A stretch of 64,000 nucleotides of DNA from NCBI GenBank assembly GCA_022410635.1, contig JAJVDF010000125.1:2003498-2067497 (forward strand). Reading direction: 5' to 3'. Shown here piece by piece: positions 22,441 to 35,230 of this stretch (the first letter of the stretch is position 1; the number at the start of each line of letters is the position of its first letter). The notes beneath the pieces were generated by a model that did not search any database, was not told where the DNA came from, and worked only from the letters and a program-made list of their open reading frames with translations. The position numbers and the translations under genes are program-made. This DNA comes from Tretioscincus oriximinensis. Taxonomy: Eukaryota > Chordata > Lepidosauria > Squamata > Gymnophthalmidae.

Positions 22441-24139
22441 AAGTACAGCAGCTGGTGTCACCTTTGATTGTCCTCCGGCATAGAATGGTTCTCGCCTNCA
22501 CCTTCTTCCTTTACTAATGCCGTTGTGTGCATTCCAGCGGCTCCTTCTCTCCCCTGGCTTTCTGCTTGCTGGCCAAGCTCTGCCCTTGGAGCCTGTCAGA
22601 TCTCTGATTCATTGCGTGCCTCTTTTTCTTTTTAAAAAGGAAGAGGCAAGGGGAAGGGCCAGAAAGATCCAAAGCCCAGATCAAAGGATTCCACGGCTTT
22701 CTCCATCCCTGGCCTTAAATATGGCATTATTACAGAACTATATTGGATTTGCCACACATATTCAATCATCTCAAGAATAGTTCCAAGTAATTTTTTTAAA
22801 TTTTAAAATAGTAGTGAAGGCGTGTTATTATTTTTATTTTAAAGTGTTAATTAAGATGGTTTTCCAATTGGGAAAAATGTACAGAAGTATAAGGTTGAGG
22901 TTAGCACTAATGAATTTTAAAAGACTGTATAATTCATAGAAATATTTTGCATTTAGCTTGCTTACCATTTTTTTCTTTTATAGTATTAAACCTTTTATGT
23001 TAAGTATCCTATTCTGTCTGGTGTTATGACAACTAGAAAAAAAAATCAAATACTCAACTGATATCTAACATACTAATGTAATTACAAGTGTGTATTTAAA
23101 AAGACAAAATTAAAAATCATCTGACATCTTAATCTACAGAAATGAGTAAAAGAAAGCAACATCTTGCATAAGGTTAAAAAGTTCAGATATCATTAAAAAT
23201 ACCAAAGAATAATATCTTGTGCAAATACAGGTTCTGTATGCCATTTTGAATTCCTGTGTTTATATCTTTAATTTATTTATTTAATAAAAATAATTAGTTA
23301 TCTATAATACGGAAATACATAATATATCATTAACAAATTCATTTGAACACCAGTGTTTTAAATACAAGGTATGGCGTTCCNATCTCATTATTGAACGTTT
23401 TTTTTAGAAAAAAATCATTGTTCTNTCATAAAATAAAAAATCAAATGTCATGACACATAGTAACACCAATCATCCAAAATTCAATTTGCTTGGTTTTTCA
23501 ACCTTGAACAATTACTGCGTGTGCTGTTTTCAACAGTTGTTTAAGCAAATATTTATCCATTTTGCTGAAGCCTATTTGGATCATAATTTGTGTAATATAC
23601 AACTTTTTCAACTAGNCTTCTTATTTTACCAATATAGCATTCTTCTTCCCTATTTGTTTATTTTGCTAGACCACATATTTAGTCTCAACTACCCTAGACA
23701 TTTTCCTTTATTTAGAACATTGCCATTCCAAGGATGAAAACTTACTGATTCTTATATCTGCAGCCAAATCGTAAACGAAATTTAGAACTGATGTTTTCTT
23801 CGTAAAATACAATAATAATTCCATCTTCCCGTGTATATCAAATCAATTTCTCTGAATTCAGTGCTTAACGTGGTGTATTCCCTTGGAACAGATTATTTTA
23901 ATCTCAAATGGAAAAAATGACACTACTCTGTCAGGAAATCAGGTAGATTTTCCTAACTCAACAATCTATGGTATTAATGGCATATCTATATATGGAAAAA
24001 ATGATTTGCTGTGACGCAAGATTCTGAGGTAGTGACAAGGGCTTATTATAAAAGCTTTGATGCCCATAAGCTTCACAAACCTGGCAGCCAAAATGTGAAA
24101 AAAATGAAACAGAGCTGCTGTTGTGCTCTTGGTGGGGCC
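22441..24139. other. TMTC2 last intron, no exon recognised
   Basis: A moderately GC-rich patch at 22480-22720 gives way to very AT-rich sequence. No exon or repeat family recognised. Confidence 0.4.
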
Positions 24140-24223
24140 TGCTGGGAAATGTAGTCCAAGCATTGGGCAGCCCTTCTGCCTAGTCAGCATGAGGTGCTGT
24201 TCTGCGAACTACAGCTCCCAGCC
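24140..24223. promoter_or_regulatory. Inverted pair of ACTACA..TCCCAG motifs (ZNF143-site-like)
   Basis: The minus strand of 24140-24155 reads ACTACATTTCCCAGCA and the + strand at 24208-24223 reads ACTACAGCTCCCAGCC. Both resemble the ACTACAATTCCCAGCATGC element bound by ZNF143/THAP11 in vertebrates. This motif also occurs in some DNA transposon ends, which would explain the inverted spacing. Confidence 0.4.
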
Positions 24224-24299
24224 TGGACCTCTGGGAGGGAGGAAATGTCTTTAGCCAATCTGCGCCCAGCCCTAACCACAGAAAACATTTTTGCTGCTT

Positions 24300-24860
24300 A
24301 TAGGAATGATAGAACCTAAAGAACCTAAGGACAAAAGAAGGAGAGAAGAAGGATGAGGAGGAGGGCCGGAGGAAAGAATGATAAGGAAGAAAGAACTACA
24401 CAAAGGAAGTAGGATTAGGGTTATAATTACGGTTGGGTGGATACAAAAAGAGTAATACCGAGAAATAAAAACAGAGGGAACAAGAGGAAGATAGGGAACT
24501 ATAAAGGGTAAAAAGAAGATGCAAGCAAAGGTAAACCCCACAAATACTAGCAATAATAAATGGACAGTTTTGTGGGTGGAAAGATGTGGAAAGATGTGAA
24601 AAGTGGAATACCCCAGCATTCAGTACTGGTAAAGGAAGGAAGAAATGGAATGGATTAAAGATGGAAGGAAGAAAAAANGAAGAATGAAAAGAAGGAGGGA
24701 AAGGAAAACAGAAAAAAGGAATAAAACAAAGCAGCAACAAGTGAAAGGGGGATGGGAGGGCAAGGGAGGGCAAGGGAGGGCAAGGGAGGGAGGGAGTGGC
24801 TGGAGGCATGGATGGGAACAAGATGGAGGAGGGGCTGGGGCCCGTTGCATTACCATAACC
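24300..24860 (+). repeat. Purine-rich tract with GGGAGGGCAA tandem repeats
   Basis: More than 500 bases dominated by A and G on the + strand. At 24755-24790 the unit GGGAGGGCAA is repeated about four times. Minus-strand open frames here (up to 195 codons, Pro/Ser/Leu/Phe-rich) are composition artefacts. Confidence 0.7.
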
Positions 24861-25304
24861 CAATGGGCTAACTCCATTAAAACACACATGCATGCACACA
24901 CATTGATAACAAACTTTCAGTTTAAAAACGGATTGCTTTATAAATCTGGTTGCTTGTAACACTGAACATAAAAGCTTCCACAAGTGATATCTTATTCAAG
25001 GTTCTGGGTGGAATATGGCGACCCAGAAGACCACAGTGAATTATTGCTAACGTAAATGCAGGTATATCCCAAGAATGGTTTCTTACAAAATAATTGGGAG
25101 CTTAAAGCGTGCTGGATATGTGGAGCCATCTATGGCAATTAAGCCAACAAGCTGCTATTCAAGGACTGCTTAGAAATGGAAGGGAAAAAAATAAAAGGAA
25201 ACTGCAAGCCAAGAATATGGTGGAGGGAGCTTGTCAGATTCAGCTATAGATGACGGATCATTAAAAAAAAATAATCAATTTGATTTCCCAGAAGCAATTG
25301 GTGA

Positions 25305-25375
25305 ATCACTGTGTGAGATGGAAGACTAGACTAGTTCTATTGTGTCCTGATTCAGCAGGGCTCCTGTTATGTTCT
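25305..25375 (+). mobile_element. CR1/L3-like LINE 3' end fragment
   Basis: TCACTGTGTGAGATGGAAG, ACTAGACTAG..TCCTGATTCAGCAGGG and GCTCCTGTTATGTTCTTA match the tail of the element at 7490-8925. Confidence 0.6.
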
Positions 25376-25639
25376 TATTCTTCCTTCTGTCAATCTTCCA
25401 TAGAGCTTTATATTACTTATATTACTTTATATTAACTTCTACAAAACAAACAACCCTATAGGTCTTTTATCTTGTAGGAAATCCAGCATTCGACTTTGTG
25501 CTCTCATCGTCACAATCTTTTTCTACTCACATTTTGTACACATAATGATGGATACTTATGGTGTGAGCAGCAGTTCTGTGAGATATTTTGAGAATCTATG
25601 ATTCTGAAATTATAAAGTTTGTGATTTCTGAAAGATTTG

Positions 25640-25985
25640 GAGAAAACTAAGACTACTACAGTGACAGTCAAACAAAATGTCAGTGATTATGCAGCAGATT
25701 GATAAAATGCAGAAAGGGGTTGCTTTAGTGTTTGGATCACTTGAAACAACTGTTAATTGAATTTGGTAAGGAGATGCANGAAAAGATTGTTCAGAAGAGA
25801 ATGTCAATTTAAAAAAGAAAACTGGATGAAAAACACGATTTACAAATGGCTAAATGTATAGAAACAGAATACAAACAAAAAGAATACTTTTTGAGATTTA
25901 AAAATGTTCTTGAAAACCAAGTCAAGATAAAAGTTACTGAAATCAACATCTCTGTTAGTATGAGATTTCTCTCACTCTTGCCTTA
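25640..25985 (+). mobile_element. L1 ORF1 remnant
   Basis: One + strand frame reads VNLKKKLDEKHDLQMAKCIE and TEYKQKEYFLRFKNVLENQV, resembling the coiled-coil end and the start of the RNA-recognition domain of squamate L1 ORF1 proteins (E-x-K-x-KEYxLRFxNVxE). It is cut by stops upstream and lost downstream. Confidence 0.4.
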
Positions 25986-26034
25986 TATGGTAGAATTCAA
26001 AGCAATAGCCATGTTAATCTGACCAGATAATTTC

Positions 26035-26150
26035 TAGCAAAGGGGACTAATATCATTTTAGAGACAAACAACAGAAAGGTAGGCAGCATGAACTTTCACA
26101 GACAAATCTATTTTTTTAGCATCTATTCAACTTCTACGTAAGGCAAAACA
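26035..26150 (+). repeat. Dispersed palindromic repeat family, single arm
   Basis: AAGGGGACTAATATCATTTTAGAGACAAACAACAGAAAGGTAGGCAGCATGAACTTTC shares the order GTCTTATAGCACTTTAGAGACCAACAA..AAGGTAGG..AG with the element at 44845-45045. Confidence 0.5.
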
Positions 26151-27929
26151 TATGTATCAATTTATTCTTGCAAGGATAAATTCAGAAATTACCCCATATA
26201 GCTTACATATGTGGTAGATAACAAGGGTACATACCCTCAGTTCTTAACTGGACAATGAGATACAAAATGAAAAAAAAAATAAGATAGGATAAAAAATGAA
26301 TCGATTGTGCTGTCCTTTCCCCCCCCTTTTATTCCCTTTTTCTTATTCTCTTTGTTATATAAACACAGGATTCCATCTTAATTGTCTGGGCATACGCATA
26401 GCAGACATTCTATGATAGTGGAAAAAACCAAAAACGTTAAGAGTANTATTTCTAGTGCTGTACCTTGTGCAAAGCATTTATTTGCCAGCACACTGATGTC
26501 TTAAACGTAAAGCTGCAAGTCTCAAAAGCCTAACAAATGATTAGAGGGCAATTCCCTAATAACTGTTGAATTCCCAAAAGACCATAAAAACTTCCATTAA
26601 AACTCTAATCGAACTGCCAGCTGGTTTCTTTTGATCTAAAGCCCCTGTCTCCAAAAGGAAATGAATGAGGGAGCTGTTTTTCCTTTCATGTGGTAGAGGG
26701 TATCCTTTGCTCGATTGTTGCAACAAGTCTCATATTATTGTACAGATAGTAGCAGGCTGGCAATGCTAATATGTTGAAAAGCTTCTTCAGTTGTCTTAAA
26801 TAAAATATAGCACAAGACCCGGATGGGAGGAAATTCTAGTGATTGCAGCTGAAGCTTCATCAATTTGAGCTGGCAGAGAATGATGATACTGGCATAAGCA
26901 AGTGTCTTTCATTCTTTTGCCAACTGCCACTCATTCACCAGATCTTCCATTGCTTCAGCAGACATGCTGCAAAAGAGAAAGGGTCATTTTATTGCCACCT
27001 TCTCAGTGAGTCATGAATAGGAAAGGGTGTACTCTTTGCTATAGTGGTCAATATAGTCTGAATGGGATTAAATACCAAATAAATAATAAATTGCAGCAAG
27101 GCAAATGCATTCTGATGATTTGCATTTATTATTATTTTTAAGATGAAATTTGTATCCGTGTATGTTTTTAAAAACAGTTCTCTGGAAGAGGAACATGCAA
27201 AGGAAAGAACAGATCAGTTTAGGTGACTAACCCTCTATGATTGGTATCCGATGGAGGAAGAAATAGCCTAAATTTAAAAAAAATTAAGGAGCATGTAATT
27301 CAAATGTGTAACTTAATTTAATGTTGGCATTGGGTACCCAAACAGGTTAGGAATGACCAGCAGTTATACATTTTAAGTATTGTTGCAACCAAAGTTAGGA
27401 TTTCGTTGTTCAATATTTCCAACTCAGAAGACCTTCTCAATAAAATGGAATTGGATTATGTGTGTTTATTTTTCATGTATCATGCATGTACCACTTGGAA
27501 TCAGTCTCTCCAAATGCAAAAAATGAAATATTCCTTACTTATGTTTGTTCTTCTCTTGCAATCCTACTAACAAATTTGTTTGAATTTTCCATGCCTTGTG
27601 AAGAACTGATACTGGATCCAAAACGCAAACTAAATTGTCTTTGTATAAGCATCAACATCAGTGATTCAACAAAGTAAACAGATTTTAAATGTCAACCAGA
27701 GTAGCATCTAAAAATAATCTAAAGGAATATTGAAAATGCCTGTACATTTTATTTGACATTTAACCTGCTTTAGCGAAGCAATGAAATAAATATAGGTTTT
27801 TTGATACATGTAAACAAGATTGCTTCAAGAGTCAGGAATATGTAATTGGGATGTTATGAAGAGCATAAAAATAAAGCTTATTTGCAAATCCATGTATTGG
27901 TTCAGTTTGTTCATATTGTTTGAAAAAGG
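26151..27929. other. TMTC2 last intron, nothing recognised
   Basis: AT-rich with a C8 run at about 26320. No exon or repeat identified. Confidence 0.4.
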
Positions 27930-28085
27930 CTGTAGTCTTATACATGCTTTTAAACCAACTTCAGTTCAGAGGAACTAGATTGAAAACCACAAAAAAACCA
28001 GGGGGAAAAGCATTTTTTCTGGTTTTCTGTCCTGTTCTTCAGGACTCTTCTTGAGAATGGTTTTAAAACATGTATGAGACTGCAG
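27930..28085. repeat. Palindromic MITE-like element, second copy
   Basis: CTGTAGTCTTATACATGCTT on the left pairs with AACATGTATGAGACTGCAG on the right. Inner blocks AACCA..TTCAG and AAAAACCAGG..TTTTTTCTGGTTTTC also pair. Length about 156 bases with arms of about 70. Related to 20551-20655. Confidence 0.6.
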
Positions 28086-28664
28086 GCTAGAAGAACACAT
28101 TGGCAGTAATACGCAGAAACAGTCCACATTTTTCAATCCCCAGCATTCTCTGTGACCAAAGAGTCCCAGCAGATTGAAAGTCTTAGGTAATGTGGGTACG
28201 AATGGCTAACATGTTAAAAAAAAAACCCAAACAAACCATATCATGGGGATTTACCCTAAATCTCTGCACAGGAATGGGAAATAAAGTAAAGAGTTGAAAA
28301 GGATTCTGAGGATTTACATTTACCTGTTTAGAACAGTACCTTAAGATCAGTCCCAATTGGACCAGGGATGAATCCCAAATTAGGGATGAATCCCAAGTCA
28401 GAAAAACACCAACTGGGGTAGGAAATGAAACTGCTATACCAGGCAGCAGTTGGTGACAAAAGACTGAAATATAACACCCTCTTGAAAATGTAACATTGTA
28501 ACTTTGAATCATACTTACAGGTTAGAACAATAAAATGTATTCTTGTTCATTCAGCACTGATAACTATCTGCAATTCCAAGGCATACTTCTTTTTTAAACC
28601 TGCCTTTCCAATTGCCTCTGCTATTCTTTCCCTCCTCTGGGCTGAATATACCTGGTATACTTTC

Positions 28665-28808
28665 TTTAGAAATTAACAAAAAAAGGTAGACAGCATAAGC
28701 TTTCGTAGACAAGTCTGTAACTTCGGATGCTCTTTGGGAGATTTGTCAACAAAAGCTCATACTGCCTCTATTTGTCTTACTGGTCACTAAGGTACTATGA
28801 AATCCTCT
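28665..28808. repeat. Palindromic repeat element
   Basis: The left arm has TTAGAAATTAACAAAAAAAGG, TAGACAGCATAAGCTTTCG and TAGACAAGT. The complement of the right arm reads CCTTAGTGACCAGTAAGACAAATAGAGGCAGTATGAGCTTTTG. The arms are diverged but co-linear. Same family as 26035-26150 and 44845-45045. Confidence 0.55.
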
Positions 28809-30999
28809 TGCTAAATATTTTGGACCTAGAATTCATTGAAATCTTCCTTTGACCAGGTATGCCAGAGCATATTTCCTACCATGTAGAGTTGCTATAAAAA
28901 AAAAATCCAAGACAGAGAATGGCATCTTTAATGGTTGTGGACAAGAGGACAAGAGCATATGTTGCTCCTGCAGATATGTCAACTTTTATATATCCATGGG
29001 CAATTATAAAATATCATTCAGAGATCAGATGTGATCTTCTTTTAGCAATATAATTATTTTTGATATGGTCATATCTGCTGAAGTACTGTAGACTTCCAGA
29101 CTTAGAATACATCCATGTAACCCCCACCCCCCTAAAAAAAGCCGTTTTCTGCCCTGCTTTTTTATGGCAATCTACACAGTCAGGTCTTCTCTGGGGTGAT
29201 CCCTAACCTTCTAGAATAGCCTCTGCTATGGTATGCATAGGATTCCTACACATCTGCATTTGATACACTAGTTGAAGACTTACTGTATCTTTCCAAGGTT
29301 AATGTGTGTAAACGTCTTAAGATTATATTTTAATGGGTGGAATATAATTACTAAATAAAAAAATAAACATTTTTTTCAAAACACAATATGATTCGGTTAG
29401 AATAAGTTGGAGGAACATCTTCCTTCTTTTGTTCTCCATCTTTCAAATTACTTATTTTTTCTACTAAACTGAATCCCACTTAGTGATATATATTTGCCTG
29501 ACTTGGTGATTTTAGTCCACGTTCACAAAACCAAAAGAGCAATTTCTTTGGGGCCAAATCCCCTAACTCTAAGCCTGATTGAAGTGCCATTAGTTCACAT
29601 CAAACATGCTTGGGCAGGTTGTTTTCTTTACCTTTAAACAAGAAAAATTGTAAAATCCTTGCTGTGGAATGAGATTTAATGTTCCAAAAAGTATACTCCC
29701 CAAATATTTAGCTGCATCATTAGAAAAGCTAAAAGTAGGGATCAACTGCTCTCTATTAAGATGTTTCAGCTTGCTAATTGAAAACATGTACAGTGCCTCG
29801 ATAGAGCTAAGTAGTAACACAAGACAAAATGAAAAGGGATTTATCTGTAGACTGCATCAGTGAGCATGGAAACTATTCATGGTGGCCCTGCTTCATCTTG
29901 CCAATGACCATGTCATAATGTGCTGTCAAGACCTTTTAATCCTCCTCTGGTGATGGCAAGAATTTTAACTTGAACTTTTATTACTGAAGTCATACCCTGC
30001 TGCAGTGTGCTATTTTCCAAAACAATCAAAATGTCAACAGATTATATTTTATTGCTAAAGAGAACAGTGCACAGATGAATTCTTTTGGTTGTGGCATTTA
30101 TTTTTGAGAAACCTGAACAAGGATATTGTGTTGAGGTTCTTGATGGATGAAGTTTAAAAAGTAGGAAGGAATTAGGAGAACATGTTTTGGATGTTCTATA
30201 ACAATTGTTAGAAGAGAAAAATTTGTTTCTTGATTTTCCATAAGCCTTGTGAAGGAGGATTTATTCTTTATCTATAATGGTCATAATGCCTGTTACATAA
30301 CATATATTCAATGGATTGGTGGTATTGTTTGTCCAACATAAATGTTATAATGGATGGGAAAGAAGATTAAACTATGCATAAAGAGCAATGAAAAAGTATC
30401 CTACAAATGCAAGTTACATACCTATTTCCTGTGTGGTCTGAGAGCAAACTATTTTATTTAAAACACCAGTTGTGATATTGGATTTGTGCTGTTTCATTAT
30501 GTAATTGTAATATTCCTCANTAAGTGTAAATTCCACTCAATATATTTAAATCATCAACACAGAAACTGTGCTTAAACTGTCAAAGTAAAAACTACACAAT
30601 AGATGAATTCTATGACAAATTCATGTAATATATAAAATATATTACATATTTATTTTTAAAAGGTTTTATATATTTATCTTCAAAAGAGGCATTCACATAA
30701 AACAAATGATTTTTCCAATATTGCTATTAACCAAACTGACATTTTGGGGCTTTATTCACATAATTTCAGAGAACGGTCTCTGGGAACCATTTCCATATCT
30801 GACTAGAGGAGACTTTTCCTGCCATTTGTACTTCCCCAGGCAGAAACATTCCTGTCCTAGAACAGAAACAGGAAGAACAAATGTATTATAGCCTTTCTGT
30901 GTTGGACATGCTTGGCTTGAAATTGGATGAAAACATATCACATGGCATGTGGATTACAGAATGACTAGAATACAGTGTTCACTTTCTTTAGAAACATTC
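28809..30999. other. TMTC2 last intron, nothing recognised
   Basis: AT-rich intron. Open frames of at most 76 codons show no domain. Confidence 0.4.
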
Positions 31000-31490
31000 A
31001 TAAAATCATAGAGTTGGAAGGGACCTACAGAGTCATTGGGTTCAATTCCCTGCTCATTCATTAAACCATCCCAGACAGATGACTGTCCAGTCTCCGTTTG
31101 AAGACTTCCAGCAAAGGCGAACTCACCACCTCCTGTGGCAACCTGTTCCACCGGTTTATCACCCTGATGGTTAGAAAGTTTTTTCTGATATCTAATCTAA
31201 AACTACTCCCTTGCAGTTTCATGCCATTGTTTCTAGTCCTTCCATGTGTCAATGAGAACAATGCTGATCCCTCTTCTCTGTGACAGCCCTTCAGATATTT
31301 GTGGGCAGCTATCAGGTCTCCTCTCAGTCTTCTCTTTTGCAGTCTAAACATCCCTAGATCCTTTAACCATTCCTCATAGAACATGGTTTTCAGACCACGC
31401 ACCATCCTTGTAACTCTCTTTTGAACTTGATCTAGTTGATCAATGTCCTTTTTAAATTGGGCCCCCCAGAACTGAACACAAGTGTGATCG
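31000..31490 (-). mobile_element. CR1 LINE 3' end with reverse-transcriptase C-terminus
   Basis: A 114-codon minus-strand frame (31061-31405) reads EEWLKDLGMFRLQKRRLRGD, LIAAHKYLKG, FLTIRVINRWNRLPQEVV and LEVFKRRLDSHLSGM, the classic end of CR1 ORF2. The 3' UTR follows (AGGTCCCTTCCAACTCTATG ATTTTATGA), ending in the CR1 ATTCTATGA-type octamer. The reading frame is intact over this part, so the copy is relatively young, but it is 5' truncated. Confidence 0.9.
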
Positions 31491-33869
31491 TACCAAAGTT
31501 TCCACAGTGCAGAAATGGTTGTAGACTACATAAAAACAGTCCATGCAATAATTGTTTAATGATTTAATAATGCTTTTAAATGCATGTTTAATAATGCTTT
31601 TGAAGTGATTGAGAAATAGTGATGCAAACAGTGTAAATACTCTGTTCTTGCCAACTGCTTTGACTATTTTTGAGTCAAAAGTACAAAAAGGCCCCTTCAT
31701 CTCTTCTATTTCTGGAATGTTTTAGACGGGGTGGAATAAAGGGAGTTTGGTCTTTCTGTAGGAAACAATTTAGAATCTTTGTGAATCTTCTCTTTGACTC
31801 ATTCCATGGGATGCACAGAAAGTGAAGAAAAGGCCCATTGTTTATATTTCACACCTAGAGCCTTTGAAGGGAGGCCTGACAATGGCTATTTTCTGTCCCT
31901 CTGGATTTCTTCCAGATAAAAACATTGCTCACATGATTTGAAATTTACTCATGGGGAAGGGTGACGAGGAAGCAAATTTTCTATTACTTTTCCTATCTCT
32001 GTGTTGGTTATCAGGCCTTATACCTCAGCACTGCAGGTTCTCAGACCTCTTACCTCAGCACCACTGGGGACTTTTACATAGAGTCAGATTAAATGGCTCG
32101 CTTAACATGAAGGGCATAAAGGAGGCCTAATTGTGAATATTTAAACAGAATAATGAGAAGACAAAGGAATGAGCATTTGATTGTGAATCTTCATCAAAGA
32201 GTATGCTATAGCTCAATAATAGCGCATATGAACAAAAAAAGATCTCATATTTTTATTAATAGTGAGTTTTATAGCTCACCCCCAAAACAAAACTCTATAT
32301 GGGAATATTATGCATCTATTAATTTATTTGTTTTATTTTAAATTGTTTATAGCCCATCTTTCACCATTGGTCCCAGGCTGGATAACAAAAGATCAAGAAA
32401 ATTTTTAAAAATGCACATTAATAAAGCATTTAAAAAGATCCATATCCTCCCTGCTTTCCTCCAGCCCACTGGTAGGACTGAATACAGAGGGACTATTTAT
32501 GCATAAAACAGTTACTTCAGTCAGCGAATTAAAGGTGGGCAAGAAAGGAAATGATGAAGAAGGAAGAAAAGGTAAGGTGTCAGTTTTTAAAAACTGTATA
32601 GTGTGGGGAAGTTTTCAGTATTAGTACATACTCTAAGATTGTAATCCAGATAATTGGCTTTAAAATCCAAAATCTGATGGTTTATATAACAACCTGCTGA
32701 GGCAAACACAACACAAATTCAACTTGCAAGTGGGTTATTGACCCTTTCTAGATATAGTCTAAATCTACTTCATTAGATTCAAATGGAATAGAATTTTGGA
32801 AGTTAGCTCACTTGTTGAGTAAAATGCAAAAAAAAAGTCATACTGTTTAAGTTCTGATTCATTTTGAACTGGATTATTCTTAATTTAAGTTTTGAAGAGA
32901 ATTCTTCCCTTTTTAAAATTTTCAACTGATGTAAGAATATAAAACTGAGTACTCAATATCACACAGCAGTTTGCATTTCTCTAAAGATCAGTTACAACTA
33001 AAGTAACTATATATCAGAACTTCGATAACCTGATGGGAAGGGGGGAGCTTTACACAATTATTCATTTAAGACATATGGAAATCAAGCTGCAAATTCTTTT
33101 TTTTTAATTAAGGGAATAACACTTAGTAAACACTTCTATAAGCCATATTTTTTTAATGGAGTAATAATTTTTAAACAGAACTATGCATTACAGACCTCAC
33201 AAAGTGCTTGTAATTAAACTCTTCTGGCTTTCTAAGACAAACACTTCCAGAATTACACAGCATATTTATTTCTATGTATTTTATCTCACTCTTCACTAAA
33301 CGGTCCCAGGATGAGTCACAAATTTCTAAACACCACGAGACTCCAGTAAAACCAGTATAGCCATTCATGCATTATAATTTACTGCAGGCAACTGTCCCAC
33401 CATTTGGCATTTAATACAACAATGGATGGATTTCTGTTCAAGCCAAAGGCTTACAATTCAATCATTTTCCCTTTTGGGTTTACTAGACAGTCAAATTCAT
33501 CACCTCAAATTATTTATAGCTAGGATTTCTCTTAAAAGATGTCATGAACTTTACTTTTAACAATACAAATATATGATGTAGAACAGAATTATTCTACAGA
33601 AGCAAAAACGGCCACATCTTGGTTTACTGTACATTATATATTTTATCTCCGATTGCTGAATTATGACCGCACACGCATACATTGGAGCAAAGCAACTCTT
33701 AATTTGATGTGCTTTGCCCATGAAATGGTGCCATGGAAGACAGCTAAAGGAAAATATTAATTCAGTGTACATTAATTATGTATATTATATAGCTAGTAGA
33801 GTTATGCTAAAATTGGGCCACATGGTTATATTCTTACATAAATCCAACACTGATAAAACTGGGGAGGGG
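31491..33869. other. TMTC2 last intron, AT-rich; two LINE/SINE-tail-like scraps
   Basis: At about 32335-32400 (TTATAGCCCATCTTTCACC..GGTCCCAGGCTGG) and about 33265-33320 (ATTTTATCTCACTCTTC..CGGTCCCAGGATGAG) there are minus-strand traces of the GAGAAAGGCGGG-TATAAA tail found in squamate SINEs and LINEs. No exon recognised. Confidence 0.35.
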
Positions 33870-35230
33870 TACCCATATTAGCTTGGGCTTCTTCTGGTAC
33901 TAATCCTTGCCCTTTAAAGGACACACAGCAGTAGTTACTGGTCGGGCAACCTTTGCTGATTTTTCCCTTTGCTGATTCATTTGGACAGTTCCTATTTATC
34001 CTGCTTGAAGTTATTAGTATCCTCAGGATGTCACTGAAATGTTTTGGTCCCTCCCCACTCCGTAATTTTGGTCTGCATTCTTTCAGAATTGGTGCTGCAA
34101 GTAGCACTGCCATCCTTCTTTTGCCACTTGAGTCTATTTGGGTCATTGGTCACTGGCGCTCATCAACATATCGTTCTTGGTTTTGTTCCAGGTGGTCCCT
34201 GGCAAGTGTGCGTTTTCAGCCACAGCTTAGTTTATTGGATTTCCCAGTCTGTTCCTGCAATTTTTTGGACTCTAGCACAACACACACTCAGTAGAGTCTC
34301 AGTTTGGTGGTTTGGGGATGCTGCGGTCTGAACTTTGTCCTTTCCAATTCATGCCATTCATTGTTGGGGAGTGCCACATGCAGTGGTTGTACAGCTGGGA
34401 GGAAATGACTTGCCGGTCATGCCACGGCCTTGACTGGTTCAGTAGGTTATACAAGACCCAGAGGCCCTTTCTTCATTTATGCCTTGAACTTACTGGTTTT
34501 TGTCCCAGCTGCTGCCATGTTGGATCGTGCCCCCCCCCCCAATCTCAAGCCAGGGTGCATGGTGCCAGATGTGCTAACTGTGCCATTTCCAGATGAGTGT
34601 TTTCTATCAGTGGGGAAGTGGCGTCCTGCACTCTGTGATCCCATTTTTTCTATGTTCAGGCCTGACGGGGTTCACCTCAATGACCAAGGCATGGTGTGGT
34701 AGCTGGATCAGTTTTGTATAGCTATTTTGGCATGGTTGGATGGTAGGAGATGTGTGGCGGGAGCTGGCTTGTAAGCCGCTCCTGTGGCAGATGTGCAACC
34801 AGGCTGACCAGAAGGATGGTTACTGCCCTTTGGGTGTCATGGGGCCCAGAGATCCCCTAACTATTCTCAATATTTGGTAAGGGACTCCCATAAGGGGTTT
34901 GGGGGTGTGGAGCTTCCCCTTGGGGATGGGTTGGAAGCAGTCATCAGGTTTGAGGTTGTGGTATGCTCACGATCGACGTATCCTCTTGAACCTTGGTTCT
35001 GCCCTAGGACGGTCTGGTCTTGGCTGCCTCGACCTGCCTAAGGTGAAGGCTTGGTGAGGGCAAGCCATCCTTGGATGGTCTGGTGTGCAGACACACATTG
35101 GAGGAAGGCCTGTGGGGCGGAATTTGGTTGGGCCTGCATGGCGATGCAGGTAGGTATGTCCCTATGGGGTCAGGTCAGCCTGGGTTTGCTTCACCTTCTC
35201 TTCCTACAGGATTTTGCCGTTTATCATACA
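33870..35230 (+). mobile_element. Ngaro/DIRS-like tyrosine-recombinase retrotransposon relic with SGNH hydrolase motifs
   Basis: The + strand frame around 33950-34190 carries NFGLHSFRIGAASS, then VIGHWRSSTYRSW. These are the H-x-x-R (34076-34087), H/W and nucleophilic Tyr (34169-34171) motifs of a tyrosine recombinase C-terminus. After a frameshift come GGPWQVCVFSHSLVYW (SGNH block I, with Gly replaced), VVVQLGGNDLPVM (block III GGND at 34395-34409) and MFRPDGVHLNDQGM (block V D-x-x-H at 34664-34675). Recombinase followed by an SGNH-type hydrolase is known from vertebrate Ngaro-like elements. At least two frameshifts and a stop make it dead. Reverse transcriptase is absent. The 3' part to about 35230 is G-rich non-coding. 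Confidence 0.75.

Noticed and set aside
24396..24983. 195-codon minus-strand frame, the longest in the window
   Set aside because: It runs across a purine-rich low-complexity tract; its Pro/Ser/Phe/Leu composition reflects the repeat, and it contains an ambiguous base.
34044..34702. Several 90-95 codon frames considered as separate genes
   Set aside because: They are frameshifted pieces of one recombinase/hydrolase retroelement relic.
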